A stretch of DNA of 64,000 bases from Streptomyces sp. SDr-06 (GCF_003324565.1 NZ_QOLA01000009.1:186001-250000); one strand, 5' to 3'; positions 16,806 to 26,691 are shown, numbered from the stretch's first letter. Translations and numbers: made by a program. The notes: generated from the letters alone by a model not told the origin.

Positions 16806-19800
16806 ATGACAACCCCTCCGATCCACTCCGCTCCCACCGATCGGACGCCGTCCCCGGCCGTGGCCCCGACCTCCTCCGGGGCCGCCTCCCCAGCCGGGGA
16901 CGGACCGTCCGGTCCCGCGTCGCCGGACGCCTGTGCGATGCTCGGCACCGTGGAGACCAGGTCAGTCAGCCCCGTGTTCGTCGGCCGCGCCGCCGAGTTG
17001 CGGGCATTGAACGAAGCACTCGCCCGCGCCGCGTCCACCGCGGAGCCCGGGGGAGAGCCGCAGGCGCTGCTCGTGGGCGGCGAGGCGGGCGTCGGCAAGA
17101 GCCGGCTCGTCGAGGAGTTCACCGACGCGGCCCGCGCGGCCGGCGCCGTGATCGCCATCGGCGGCTGCGTCGAGGTCGGCGCCGACGGGCTGCCGTTCGC
17201 CCCCTTCTCGGCCGCGCTGCGCGCCCTGCGCCGCCAACTGCCCGACGAGCTCGCGGCCGCCGCCGACGGCCAGGAGCAGGAGCTCGCCCTCCTCCTGCCC
17301 GAGCTTGCCCAGCCCGGCAGCCCCGTCGCGCGCGAGGACGGCACCGCGCGCCTCTTCGAGCTGACCGTCCGGATGCTGGAGCGGATCGCCGCCGAGCGCA
17401 CGGTCGTCCTCGTCCTCGAAGACCTGCACTGGGCGGACGCCTCCACCCGCCACCTGCTCTCCTACCTCTTCCGCACCCTGCGGCGCGGCCGGCTCGTCGT
17501 CGTGGCCACCTACCGCGCCGACGACATCCACCGCCGCCACCCGCTGCGCCCGCTGCTCGCCGAGCTCGACCGGCTGCGCAGCGTGCGGCGCATCGAACTG
17601 CCCCGCTTCACCCGGTCCGAGGTCCAGCACCAGCTCACCGGAATCCTCGCGGCCGAGCCCGAACAGCGTCTGGTGGACGAGATATTCGAGCGCTCCGACG
17701 GCAACGCCTTCTTCGTGGAGGAGCTCGTCGTCGGCCGCGACTCCGACGGCACCTGCCCCGACCTCAGCGACTCGTTGCGCGACCTCCTGCTCGTCCGCGT
17801 CGAGAGCCTGCCCGAGGACGCCCAGCGGGTGGTGCGGATCGCCGCCGAGGGCGGCTCCACCGTCGAGTACCCCCTGCTCGCCGCCGTCGCCCGGCTCCCC
17901 GAGGACAAGCTCATCGAGGCGCTGCGGGCCGCCGTCGGCGCGAACATCCTGCTGCCCGCGGCGGACGGCGACGGCTACCGCTTCCGCCACTCCCTGGTCC
18001 GCGAGGCCGTCAGCGACGACCTGCTGCCCGGCGAGTGCTCGCGCCTGAACCGCCGCTACGCCGAAGCGCTGGAGGCCGATCCCGCGCTGGTCCGGCCCGA
18101 CGAGCAGACCACCCGGCTCGCCACCTACTGGTACCACGCGCACGACGCGGCCAAGGCGCTGCCCGTCGTGCTGCGGGCCGCCGTCGAGGCCCGCCGCCGG
18201 CACGCCTACTCCGAGCAGCTCACCCTCCTGTCCCGGGCGATGGAGCTGTGGGACTCCGTACCCGAGGAGGTGCGCGACGGACTGCGGCCGCTGGACCACG
18301 CGGGCTCCTACCCGGCCTGCGGCCGCGCCCCCGAGAGCGCGGCGCCGCTGCGCTACCTCGACCTGCTCGCCGAGGCCGTCGAGGCCGCCCGCTACTGCGG
18401 CGAACGCGAACGCGCCCTGAAGCTGGCCAAGCGGGCCCTGCGGCTCATCGCCGAGAACGACCGGTCCTCCTCCGGGACCGACCCGCTGCGCGCCGCCTGG
18501 TTCTGGATCCAGCGCTCCCGCCTGGTGCAGAACCTGGGGCGCGGCGACGGCTGGGAGGAGATCACCACCGCCCAGGACCTGGTGCGCGGGCTGCCGCCGT
18601 CGCCCGTGCACGCCGAGGTCATGGCCACCGCGGCCAACTGGAGCATGCTGCACAGGCCGGGCCCCGAGTCCCTGGCCGAGGCCGAACAGGCCGTCGCCTA
18701 CGCCCGGTTGGTGCGCACCGAGGAGATCGAGCTCAACGTACGGCTCACCCTCGGCAGCCTCATGGTCGACTCCGGCTCGGTCGAGGACGGCCTGGCCACC
18801 ATGCGCGCGGTGATCGACCGCTCGCTCGAACTGGGCCTGGTCGGCGAGGCGGGCCGCGGCCATGTGAACCTCTGCTCCAGCCTGGAGGCCATCGGCCGCT
18901 CGGCGGACGCGGTGCTCCTGGCGGACGCCGGGGTTCGCCTCGCCCAGAAGTACGGGCTGCTCGACAACGAGGCCTGGGTACAGGCCAACCGGGCAGAATC
19001 CCTCTTCCACCTCGGGCGCTGGGAGGAGACCGTCGACTGCATCGAGCGGGTCCAGCGCACCGCCGTGAGCACCAAACCGCTTGGCAACGTCCTCATGCGG
19101 CGCGCCAATCTCGCGCTGCTCCGGGGCGAGTTGGAGCTCGCCGCCGCCTCTCTCGCCGACGCCCACGGCGCCTTCGGCAAGTACGACCCGATGGCCCAGC
19201 ACGCCATCCCGCTGGCCCGCGTCGCCTTCGGCATCGCGGCCGCCCAGGGCCGCATCGAGGAGGCCCGCGCCGAGCTGGCCCGCGCCGTGGAGCCCGGCTT
19301 CCCGCCCGGCACCCAGCGCTACGCCTGGCCGCTGCTCGCCTCCGCCGCCGCGATGGAGGCCGACGTACGGGGCCTGCCCGCGGCGGAGCCGGGCCGGGCC
19401 GCCGCCCTCGACCTCATCCGCGCCGCGGCCAAGCGGCTCCCGACCGGCGTCGCCGTGTGCGAGGCGTTCGCCCTCGTCGTCGCCGCCGAACTGGCCCGGG
19501 CGGAGGACCGCGACGCGGCGGCCCGCTGGGAAGCGGCCGCCCACGCGCTCAGGCCCCTCGAACGCCCGCATGAGCTGGCCGTGGTCTGCCACCGCTGGGC
19601 CGCGGCCCTCCTCGCCGAGGGCGGCGACCGGGGGCGGGTCGCCTCGCTGCTTCGCCAGGCCCACGCCGAGTCCGTACGCCTGGGCGCCCGCCCTCTGCGC
19701 GAACAGCTGGAGCTGCTGGCCCGCCGGGCCCGCCTGCCGCTGACCGGGCCGGACCCCGTCGCGCCCGAGGACCCGGTCGACCCGGCGGAGGCGCTCGGGC

Positions 19801-20015
19801 TCACCAGCCGCGAACGGGACGTCCTCCGCCTGGTCGCGGCGGGCCACAGCAACCGCCAGATCGCCGAGGAGCTCTACATCTCCCCGAAGACGGCGAGCGT
19901 GCACGTCTCCAACATCCTGGCCAAGCTGGGGGTTTCGGGCCGGGGCGAGGCGGCCGCGCTGGCCCACCGCATCAACCTGTTCCCGGGCGAGGCGGTGGCC
20001 CGTCCCGCCTCGTGA
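16806..20015 (+). CDS. Large ATP-binding LuxR-family regulator (LAL/MalT-like)
   Basis: A 1069-residue regulator. After a Pro/Ser-rich lead, an AAA/NTPase domain starts at FVGRAAELRALNEAL, with Walker A GGEAGVGKSRL (about 93-103) and Walker B VLVLEDLHWAD (about 203-213). A helical TPR-like middle part senses ligand or partner. The C-terminal LuxR helix-turn-helix is GLTSRERDVLRLVAAGHSN followed by RQIAEELYISPKTASVHVSN. LAL regulators often activate secondary-metabolite or carbohydrate genes. The frame runs past GTG and TTG codons upstream; ATG 16806 fits the short gap to the 58-aa gene. The target is unknown. Confidence 0.92.
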   Translation: MTTPPIHSAPTDRTPSPAVAPTSSGAASPAGDGPSGPASPDACAMLGTVETRSVSPVFVGRAAELRALNEALARAASTAEPGGEPQALLVGGEAGVGKSRLVEEFTDAARAAGAVIAIGGCVEVGADGLPFAPFSAALRALRRQLPDELAAAADGQEQELALLLPELAQPGSPVAREDGTARLFELTVRMLERIAAERTVVLVLEDLHWADASTRHLLSYLFRTLRRGRLVVVATYRADDIHRRHPLRPLLAELDRLRSVRRIELPRFTRSEVQHQLTGILAAEPEQRLVDEIFERSDGNAFFVEELVVGRDSDGTCPDLSDSLRDLLLVRVESLPEDAQRVVRIAAEGGSTVEYPLLAAVARLPEDKLIEALRAAVGANILLPAADGDGYRFRHSLVREAVSDDLLPGECSRLNRRYAEALEADPALVRPDEQTTRLATYWYHAHDAAKALPVVLRAAVEARRRHAYSEQLTLLSRAMELWDSVPEEVRDGLRPLDHAGSYPACGRAPESAAPLRYLDLLAEAVEAARYCGERERALKLAKRALRLIAENDRSSSGTDPLRAAWFWIQRSRLVQNLGRGDGWEEITTAQDLVRGLPPSPVHAEVMATAANWSMLHRPGPESLAEAEQAVAYARLVRTEEIELNVRLTLGSLMVDSGSVEDGLATMRAVIDRSLELGLVGEAGRGHVNLCSSLEAIGRSADAVLLADAGVRLAQKYGLLDNEAWVQANRAESLFHLGRWEETVDCIERVQRTAVSTKPLGNVLMRRANLALLRGELELAAASLADAHGAFGKYDPMAQHAIPLARVAFGIAAAQGRIEEARAELARAVEPGFPPGTQRYAWPLLASAAAMEADVRGLPAAEPGRAAALDLIRAAAKRLPTGVAVCEAFALVVAAELARAEDRDAAARWEAAAHALRPLERPHELAVVCHRWAAALLAEGGDRGRVASLLRQAHAESVRLGARPLREQLELLARRARLPLTGPDPVAPEDPVDPAEALGLTSRERDVLRLVAAGHSNRQIAEELYISPKTASVHVSNILAKLGVSGRGEAAALAHRINLFPGEAVARPAS

Positions 20016-20018
20016 CCG

Positions 20019-21170
20019 CTAGGTGACGTCCAGCTCCAGGACGCGGTCGTCGCCGGGCTTCGGCTTGCCGCGCGAGTCGGTGTTGTTGGTGAGCAGCCAC
20101 AGCTTGCCCGCGGTCCCGGCCGCCACGACGGTGCGCAGCCGTCCGTACTGCCCGGTCAGGAAGGCCTCGGGAGCGGCGAGCGGCTTGGTGGCGTCGAGCG
20201 GGACGCGCCACAGCCGCTCGCCCCTGAGCGAGGCGATCCACACACACCCGCCCGCGAACGCGATCCCGCTGGGCGAGGCCTCCGACGGCTTCCACTGGGC
20301 GACGGGATCGACGTACCCGGGCTTGTCCCCCCGGCCCTCCACCACGGGCCAGCCGTAGTTCCTGCCCGGCTCGATGAGGTTGAGCTCGTCCCAGGTGTCC
20401 TGGCCGAACTCCGAGGCCCACAGCCGGTTCTCGACGTCCCAGGCGAGCCCCTGCACATTGCGGTGCCCAAAGGAGTAGACGAGCGAGTCCGGCTCCGGAT
20501 TGCCGTACGCGGGCTGCCCGTCCGGTGTCATCCGCAGGATCTTCCCGCCGAGCGACTTCTTGTCCTGGGCGAGCCCCCGGTCGCCGGTCTCGCCGGTCCC
20601 CGCGTAGAGCATCCGGTCCGGCCCGAACGCGATCCGGCCGCCGTTGTGGTTGTTGCCCTTGGGGATGCCGCGAAGGATGGTGTCCGGCGCCCCGAGCTGC
20701 TGGCCCTCCGGCCGCTGGGGATCGTAGATCATCCGGGCGATGCGGTTGTCGGACTCGGTGGTGAAGTACGCGTAGAGCAGATGGTCCGAGGCGTACGAGG
20801 GCGACAGGGCCAGGCCGAGCAGGCCGCCCTCGCCCTGGTGGGCGACGCCGGGCACGCTGCCCACGTTCGTCCTCCTGCCGCTCGCGGCGTCGACGAGCAC
20901 GACCGAGCCGTCGTCACGGGAGCCGATCAGGAGCCCGCCCTCGGGAAGCGGAGCGATGCCCCAGGGCGACTTCAGGTCCGTGGCGACGGTCCTGGCCACC
21001 TTCACCGAGCCCTTGGCGGGCGGGAGTTGGGCGCCGGGTGTGGCGGACGAGGAGGCCCCGGTCGCGGAGGGCGCGCCCTGGCCCCGCGGCTGCGCGCCCG
21101 GCGAGGAGCAGCCCGCCGCGAGCACGAGCGCGGCTGTGGCCAGGGCGGTGGCCGCGGTGGTTCGTCGCAC
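20019..21170 (-). CDS. Lipoprotein of the glucose/sorbosone dehydrogenase family
   Basis: A 383-residue extracytoplasmic six-bladed propeller protein. The signal ALATAALVLAAGCSSPG has a lipobox. Family motifs: LKSPWGIAPLPEGGLLI, HQGEGGLLGLALSP, NNHNGGRIAFGPD, TGETGDRGLAQD, SFGHRNVQGLAWD and YGWPVVEGR. Members such as soluble PQQ-dependent aldose dehydrogenases oxidise sugars; whether this one binds PQQ cannot be told. GTG 21170 is chosen since AAGGGA lies upstream; longer starts add a non-signal extension. It converges on the LuxR gene, leaving three bases between the stops. Confidence 0.9.
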   Translation of the reverse strand: MRRTTAATALATAALVLAAGCSSPGAQPRGQGAPSATGASSSATPGAQLPPAKGSVKVARTVATDLKSPWGIAPLPEGGLLIGSRDDGSVVLVDAASGRRTNVGSVPGVAHQGEGGLLGLALSPSYASDHLLYAYFTTESDNRIARMIYDPQRPEGQQLGAPDTILRGIPKGNNHNGGRIAFGPDRMLYAGTGETGDRGLAQDKKSLGGKILRMTPDGQPAYGNPEPDSLVYSFGHRNVQGLAWDVENRLWASEFGQDTWDELNLIEPGRNYGWPVVEGRGDKPGYVDPVAQWKPSEASPSGIAFAGGCVWIASLRGERLWRVPLDATKPLAAPEAFLTGQYGRLRTVVAAGTAGKLWLLTNNTDSRGKPKPGDDRVLELDVT

Positions 21171-21320
21171 GGTTCTGGTTCCCTTCGACGGGGGTCGATG
21201 CGCTGGGTTCATTCTGCGGGCAGCGCCCCCTTGACCGCCGACCGCCCGCTCCAACTCCGCGCCGCGGGATGCTCCTTCGCAGGCCGGGGCACGCCCGTCC
21301 GCTTCCGAGGGCGCCGGCGC

Positions 21321-22334
21321 TCAGTCCCGGGCGGGCGGCAGCGCGGCCAGTTCCGCCAGGTCACGCGCGGTCAGGGACAGCTCCGCCGCGCGGGCGTTCT
21401 CCCGCACCCACTCCTCCCGCTTGGCCCCCGGCACGGGGATCACCTGCTGCCCCAGCCGCAGCAGCCAGGCCAGCGCCACCTGCCCCGGGGTCGCCCCGTG
21501 CCGCGCGCCCACCCGGCGCAGGCCCACGACCAGGGGCTGGTTCGCCGCCATCATCTCCGCGGTGAAGCGGGGGTGGCGGGCCCGGATGTCGTCCGGCTCG
21601 AAGCCCTGCCCCGGGGTGAGCGTGCCCGTCAGGAACCCGTTGCCCAGCGGCATCGCGGCGAGCAGGCCCACGCCCCGGACCGCGCACCACGGCAGCAGCG
21701 CGTCCAGCGCCTCCCGCGACCAGAGGGACAGCTCCGCCTGCACGGCGCTCACCGGGAACACCTGCTGCACGCGGTCGAGCAGCCCCACCGTCTGGTCGTA
21801 CCGGCCGACGTCCAGCCCGTGCACCCGGGCCCCCGGCGCCGCCCGGCGCACCGCCCGCGCGCCCATCGCGCTCAGGCCGAGTGCCCGCACCTTCCCGGCC
21901 GTCACCAGCTCCGCCATCGCGCCCCAGGTCTCCTCGACGGGGACCTCGGGGTCGGCGCGGTGCAGCAGATAGAGGTCGATGACATCGGTCCCGAGCCGGC
22001 GGAGCGAGGCGTCGCAGGCCCGGCGCACGTATCCCGGGCGGCCGTTGGCGACCACGTGCTGGTCGACGCCCACGAGCAGCCCGCACTTGGTGGTGACGAA
22101 CGCCTCGTCCCGGCGCTCCTTCAGCACCCGACCGATCAGCAGCTCGTTGGTGAACGGGCCGTACATGTCGGCGGTGTCCAGCAGGTTCGAGCCGCTGTCG
22201 AGGGCGGCGTGCACGGCTCGCAGCGAGCGCTCCAGGTCCTGCTGCGAGCGGCTGTAGCCCCAGCTCATCGGCATGCAGCCGAGTCCTATCGCACCCGCCC
22301 GCAGGGCCCCCGCCCCGATTGTCCTGCGCTCCAC
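21321..22334 (-). CDS. Aldo/keto reductase
   Basis: A 337-residue NADPH-dependent reductase. The TIM-barrel active site is present: Asp and Tyr in NLLDTADMYGPFTNELL, Lys in FVTTKCG, His in LYLLHRADP. The C-terminal cofactor-binding block is VIPVPGAKREEWVREN. It resembles the group that includes aryl-alcohol dehydrogenase- and pyridoxal-reductase-like proteins; the substrate is unknown. GTG 22334 follows GGAGGGA. It is divergent from the 2-hydroxyacid dehydrogenase gene, 74 bases away. Confidence 0.92.
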   Translation of the reverse strand: MERRTIGAGALRAGAIGLGCMPMSWGYSRSQQDLERSLRAVHAALDSGSNLLDTADMYGPFTNELLIGRVLKERRDEAFVTTKCGLLVGVDQHVVANGRPGYVRRACDASLRRLGTDVIDLYLLHRADPEVPVEETWGAMAELVTAGKVRALGLSAMGARAVRRAAPGARVHGLDVGRYDQTVGLLDRVQQVFPVSAVQAELSLWSREALDALLPWCAVRGVGLLAAMPLGNGFLTGTLTPGQGFEPDDIRARHPRFTAEMMAANQPLVVGLRRVGARHGATPGQVALAWLLRLGQQVIPVPGAKREEWVRENARAAELSLTARDLAELAALPPARD

Positions 22335-22408
22335 CTGGCCGGATCCCTCCCTCGTCGCTCCCCAAACTAACCTCTGGCCCCGGACACGCTTCGCATAGCC
22401 TCCTGACC

Positions 22409-23350
22409 ATGACTGCAGACGTGTGGCTCCCCTTCGACCCGGCCGAGATCCCGGGTCTTCCCGCCTCTCTCGCCTACCGGTTCTGGGACGGCGGCCCCGA
22501 CTACCCGGCCGACCCGGCCGACTGCGCCGTCTACGTGGTCCCGTACATGAAGCCCTCCGAGATCGCGGTCCGCCCGCTCGCCGCCATGACGGGCCTGCGC
22601 GTCGTGCAGACGCTGACCGCCGGGATCGACCACGTACAGCCCGGCATCGGGCTGCTGCCGCCGGGCGTGCGGCTGTGCAACGCCCGCGGGGTGCACGAGG
22701 CGTCCACCGCCGAGCTCGCCCTGACGCTCGTCCTCGCCTCGCTGCGCGGGATCCCCGGCTTCGTCCAGGGACAGGAGCGGCAGGAGTGGCGCTCGGGGTT
22801 CTATCCGGCCCTGGCCGACAAGTCGGTCCTGATCGTCGGGTACGGGTCGATCGGCGCCGCCATCGAGGACCGGCTCGCCCCCTTCGAGTGCGCGCGGGTG
22901 GCGCGCGTCGCGCGCTCCTGGCGTACAACGGAGCGCGGCGAAGTGCACGCATGGACCGATTTGCCCGCTCTGCTCCCGGAGGCGGACGTCGTCATCGTCT
23001 CCACGCCGCTCACCGAGAGCACGAAGGGCCTGGTGGACGCCGAGTTCCTGGCCCGGCTCAGGGACGGGGCGCTCCTGGTGAACGTGGCGCGCGGCCCGGT
23101 GGTCGACACGAAGGCGCTGCTCGCCGAGGTGGAGTCCGGGCGCCTGCATGCGGCACTGGATGTCACGGACCCCGAGCCGCTGCCCGTGGGGCACCCGCTG
23201 TGGCAGGCGCCCAATGTCCTCATCAGCCCGCACGTGGGCGGCTCCAGCTCCGCTTTCCTGCCCCGCGCCAAGCGGCTGCTGGCCGCTCAGCTCACCCGCT
23301 TCGCGGCCCAAGAGCCGCTCGCCAACGTGGTTCTGACGACGGATCAGTAA
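22409..23350 (+). CDS. D-isomer-specific 2-hydroxyacid dehydrogenase
   Basis: A 313-residue NAD(P)-dependent enzyme that interconverts a 2-keto acid and D-2-hydroxy acid. The Rossmann motif is VLIVGYGSIGAAIE. The catalytic Arg is in VNVARGPVVD, the Glu in DVTDPEPLP, and the His in ISPHVGGSS. CNARGVHEASTAELAL matches the substrate domain hinge. Length is typical. ATG 22409 has no strong ribosome site; TAGCCT eight bases upstream could be a -10 of a leaderless start. Substrate unknown. Confidence 0.9.
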   Translation: MTADVWLPFDPAEIPGLPASLAYRFWDGGPDYPADPADCAVYVVPYMKPSEIAVRPLAAMTGLRVVQTLTAGIDHVQPGIGLLPPGVRLCNARGVHEASTAELALTLVLASLRGIPGFVQGQERQEWRSGFYPALADKSVLIVGYGSIGAAIEDRLAPFECARVARVARSWRTTERGEVHAWTDLPALLPEADVVIVSTPLTESTKGLVDAEFLARLRDGALLVNVARGPVVDTKALLAEVESGRLHAALDVTDPEPLPVGHPLWQAPNVLISPHVGGSSSAFLPRAKRLLAAQLTRFAAQEPLANVVLTTDQ

Positions 23351-23740
23351 CGCTCCGCAGCGGTTCGGGTGCACCCGGTGCCCACATGACTCCAGGCTGT
23401 CACTGAGCGTATAAGGGCTATGTCCCTGAGTGACGAGACTGGTGTATCGTCCCGACCGGGGGCCGGCGCCGTGCGTCTACGGCGCGGGGGAGCGATCACT
23501 GCGAGGGGGGCGACGGGCGATGCACGGCCAATGGACGAACGATCCGACGCGGTGGAGCCGCCTGCGGCAACCCCGCGCGCATCGCGCAATGATGCGCCGC
23601 GGTGGAGCGGCGAGCGCCGAGGCGATAAACGGCACAACGACCAACCGCGCCCAGGAGCACGGCTCCCGGCGCGGCGATACCGGCTCCCGGCGCCGGCCGG
23701 GAGGGGTCCCGCGGCCGGCCCGGTGGCGGGGAGCGGTCCG
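23351..23740. other. Upstream region of cdgC, probably non-coding
   Basis: The cdgC reading frame stays open here from ATG 23420, but codons such as AGT, ACT, GTA, CTA, CGA, GCA and GAT are far more frequent than in local genes, so third-position bias is lost. I treat it as promoter and leader DNA. No hairpin terminator or operator was certain. Confidence 0.55.
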
Positions 23741-26614
23741 GTGAGCGCGCCCGGAGCGATCCTGACGCGGCCGCCCATGACCACGGGGGGCGGAGCCGGC
23801 ATGGTGTCCCAGCTGGTGCTCGCGCTGATCTGCGCCGGATATGCCACCGGCGCATTCCTCGGCTGGGGTTCCGAGCAACTCGCTCTTGTCATGGGTGACT
23901 TCGGCCTCTCCGGCGCGGCGGTGGTCGCCTCGGTCTCCTGCTTCCGGTACGCCCGGAGCGGGGCCACCGAGAGCGAGAACAGCTTTCGGCCCGCCTGGCT
24001 GCTGTTCTCCTTCTCCTCCGCCATGGCCGCCTGCGGCAACGGAGTCTGGGGCTGGTACGAGGTCGTGCTCCGGCGCGGCGTGCCCACCCCCTCGCCCGCC
24101 GACTTCTTCTTCCTCTGCTTCGCGCCGCCCGCCATCGTGGGCCTGCTCGTCCTCGCCAAGCGCCCCGTCACCAGGGCCGGTTGGGTCTGCCTGGCCCTCG
24201 ACTCCTGGCTCATCGGCGGCTCGCTGCTCACCCTGTCCTGGAGCCTGGCCCTCGCGCGCACGGCCCACGAGGGGGAGGGCGAGGGCGTCGCGCACGCCAC
24301 CCTCACGCTCGCCTATCCGCTGCTCGACATCGTGCTGGTCAGCATGGTGCTCGCGCTGCACTTCCGGCGCTCGTCGGCCAACCGGTCCGCGGTGAACACC
24401 GCGATCGCGGCGCTCGCCCTCACCGTGCTGTGCGACGCCCTGTTCACCTCGCCGCTGCTGCGCGAGCACTACCGCTCGGGCCAGCTCCTGGACGCCGGCT
24501 GGTTCGCCGGATCCCTGCTGCTCGCGTACGCCCCCTGGGGGGCCCGCCGGTCTCCCGCCGCACCGCCCCGCCCGCCGGCGGCCGCCCCGCCGGCCGCCCG
24601 CCCTGCCCCCGGCCGCGGCCGCTCGCACGCCCTGCCGGTGACGCGGCCGCTCGCCAGCTCGCTGGCCGCGCTCACGCCGTACCTCGCGGCCGCCGTGTGC
24701 ACCCTGGGCATCCTCTACAACGTCATCGAGGGCCACCGGGTCGACCGCATGGTCGTCTTCACCGGCTGCACCGTGGTGCTCGCCCTGGTCGTCCGCCAGG
24801 GGATCATGCTGCTCGACAACATCGCGCTCACCCACGAACTGGCCCAGAAGGAGAACCACTTCCGCTCCCTGGTGCAGGGCTCCAGCGACGTCATCATGAT
24901 CGCCGCGCCCACCGGGATGCTGCGGTACGTGAGCCCGGCCGCGGCCGGCGTCTACGGGCGGGACGCGGAGGAGCTGGTGGGCTCCGAGCTCGCCTCGCTC
25001 ATCCACCCCGAGGACCTGGGCCGGGTGGTGCACGAGGTGCGCCGGTTTCTGGCGGCGCCGCCCGCCGAGGAGCCCACGACGCGGATCGAGTGCCGCTTCA
25101 AGTCGGGGACCGGCGAGTGGCTCAACGTGGAGTCCACCGTCAACCGCCACCAGGGCGGGCTCATTCTCAACAGCCGCGACGTCACCGAACGGGTGCGCCT
25201 CCAGGCGCAGTTGGAGCACAACGCCGAACACGACCCGCTCACCGACCTGCCCAACCGCGCCCTGTTCACCAAGCGGGTGCGCAAGGCGCTCGGCGGGCGG
25301 CGCAACTCCGACCCCGGCACGGCCGTGCTCTTCATCGACCTCGACGGCTTCAAGCAGGTCAACGACACCATCGGCCACCAGGCGGGCGACGAACTGCTCA
25401 TCCAGGCCGCCCGCAGGCTCCAGGAGTCGGTACGGGCCGGCGACACCGCGGCCCGGCTCGGCGGCGACGAGTTCGCCGCGCTGATCCTGGGCGACGGCAC
25501 CCGCGACCGCGCGGCCCGCGAGTACCACGTCAGGGAGATCGCCGACAGACTGCGCCTCACCCTGTCGCAGCCCTACCAGATCGACGGCAACGATGTCCGG
25601 GTCGCCGCCTCCATCGGCGTGGCCTTCGCCGAGCCCGGCGTCACCGCGGGCGAGCTGCTGCGCAACGCCGACCTCGCGATGTACCGGGCCAAGAAGGGCG
25701 GCAAGAACCGGGTCGAGCTGTACGCCCCTCAGATGCAGGCCGAGGTCGTCCGCAAGACCGAGCTCGCGGCCCGGCTGCGCACGGCGCTGAACGAGGGCGA
25801 GTTCGCGGTGCTGCACGAGCCCGTCGTCGACCTCACCACCGGCGAGGTCTCCGCGGTGGCCGCCCAGGCCCGGTGGAGATCAGCCCAGGGCATCCTGTTC
25901 ACCCCGGCCGAATTCCTGCGGGTCGCCGACGAGAGCGAGCGTGCCGCGGAGCTGAGCCGCTGGCTGCTCGAAGAGGCCGTCGAGCAGGCCGCCGACCGCA
26001 TGCGGGCGGGCCACGACGCACCCGTCTCGATCCGCCTCCCGGCCCGGCGGCTGCTCGACAAGTCGATGCCGCTCGGCTCCGTGGAAGCCCTCCTGACCAG
26101 GCACGGACTGCCCTCCGGCGCCCTGATCATCGAGCTCGCCGACAGCGACCCCAGGATCTCCTTCGACGAGCTGGAGCGGCGCCTGGTCGGCCTGCGCAGG
26201 CTCGGCGTACGGATCGCGCTCGACGGCTTCGGCAGCGGCTACGCGGCGATCAACGCCCTGCGCCGGCTCCCCATCGACGTACTGAAACTGGACAGAGGCC
26301 TGGTCGAGGGCGTCGTCGAGTCGGCCCGTCTGCACAAGATCACCGCGGGGCTGCTCCGGATCGCCTGCGATCTCGGCATGCAGTCGGTGGCCGACGGGGT
26401 GGACGTGCCGGAGCAGGTCCTGGCGCTGCGCGCCATGGGGTGCACGCACGGGCAGGGCATGGCGTTCTCCGGGCCGCTGGACGAGTACCGGCTGCGCAGG
26501 GCGCTGCTGCGGGGCGAGTACCCGGTGCCTGGCGGGGCCGCGCTCCCCGTGCTCAGTGGCCGAAGGGGACCGCTGCTCGGCTCAAATAATGAGACGCCCG
26601 TCCCACCTACTTGA
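23741..26614 (+). CDS. cdgC: Membrane GGDEF protein with degenerate EAL domain (probable diguanylate cyclase)
   Basis: A 957-residue c-di-GMP enzyme. The N-terminal third has about eight to ten membrane helices, then a PAS domain (FRSLVQGSSDVIMIAAPTG onward), a GGDEF domain and an EAL-like domain. GGDEF (574-578) is intact, and RAGD (565-568), five residues before it, is a complete RxxD inhibitory site. In the EAL domain, EAL itself is AQA (708-710), and the later glutamate motif reads ADGVDV, so phosphodiesterase activity is unlikely. GTG 23741 follows GGGGAG at 7 bases and marks the start of good codon bias; ATG 23420 would add a 107-residue Arg/Pro-rich tail. Position ahead of ilvB matches cdgC of Streptomyces, from memory. 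Confidence 0.85.
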   Translation: MSAPGAILTRPPMTTGGGAGMVSQLVLALICAGYATGAFLGWGSEQLALVMGDFGLSGAAVVASVSCFRYARSGATESENSFRPAWLLFSFSSAMAACGNGVWGWYEVVLRRGVPTPSPADFFFLCFAPPAIVGLLVLAKRPVTRAGWVCLALDSWLIGGSLLTLSWSLALARTAHEGEGEGVAHATLTLAYPLLDIVLVSMVLALHFRRSSANRSAVNTAIAALALTVLCDALFTSPLLREHYRSGQLLDAGWFAGSLLLAYAPWGARRSPAAPPRPPAAAPPAARPAPGRGRSHALPVTRPLASSLAALTPYLAAAVCTLGILYNVIEGHRVDRMVVFTGCTVVLALVVRQGIMLLDNIALTHELAQKENHFRSLVQGSSDVIMIAAPTGMLRYVSPAAAGVYGRDAEELVGSELASLIHPEDLGRVVHEVRRFLAAPPAEEPTTRIECRFKSGTGEWLNVESTVNRHQGGLILNSRDVTERVRLQAQLEHNAEHDPLTDLPNRALFTKRVRKALGGRRNSDPGTAVLFIDLDGFKQVNDTIGHQAGDELLIQAARRLQESVRAGDTAARLGGDEFAALILGDGTRDRAAREYHVREIADRLRLTLSQPYQIDGNDVRVAASIGVAFAEPGVTAGELLRNADLAMYRAKKGGKNRVELYAPQMQAEVVRKTELAARLRTALNEGEFAVLHEPVVDLTTGEVSAVAAQARWRSAQGILFTPAEFLRVADESERAAELSRWLLEEAVEQAADRMRAGHDAPVSIRLPARRLLDKSMPLGSVEALLTRHGLPSGALIIELADSDPRISFDELERRLVGLRRLGVRIALDGFGSGYAAINALRRLPIDVLKLDRGLVEGVVESARLHKITAGLLRIACDLGMQSVADGVDVPEQVLALRAMGCTHGQGMAFSGPLDEYRLRRALLRGEYPVPGGAALPVLSGRRGPLLGSNNETPVPPT

Positions 26615-26648
26615 CACCACCTGCGCGCCGGGGGGAGGGTCAATGCCA

Positions 26649-26690
26649 TGCGCACCCGAATTCTCGTACTTGGAAAGCGCGTCGGCTGAA
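26649..26690 (+). CDS. ilvB leader peptide rich in branched-chain residues
   Basis: A 13-residue ORF, MRTRILVLGKRVG, with a strong ribosome site (GGGGGAGGG at 26630-26638). Ile, Leu, Val, Leu and Val codons fall at positions 5-8 and 12. This is what a ribosome-sensed leader for branched-chain amino acids should look like: stalling at these codons when charged tRNA is scarce would let transcription pass the terminator at 26733. Confidence 0.8.
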
Positions 26691-26691
26691 G

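Noticed and set aside
16962..19967. 1001-codon minus-strand frame across the LuxR regulator
   Set aside because: Gly/Leu/Arg/Ala string mirrors the codon bias of the LuxR gene; no start signal.
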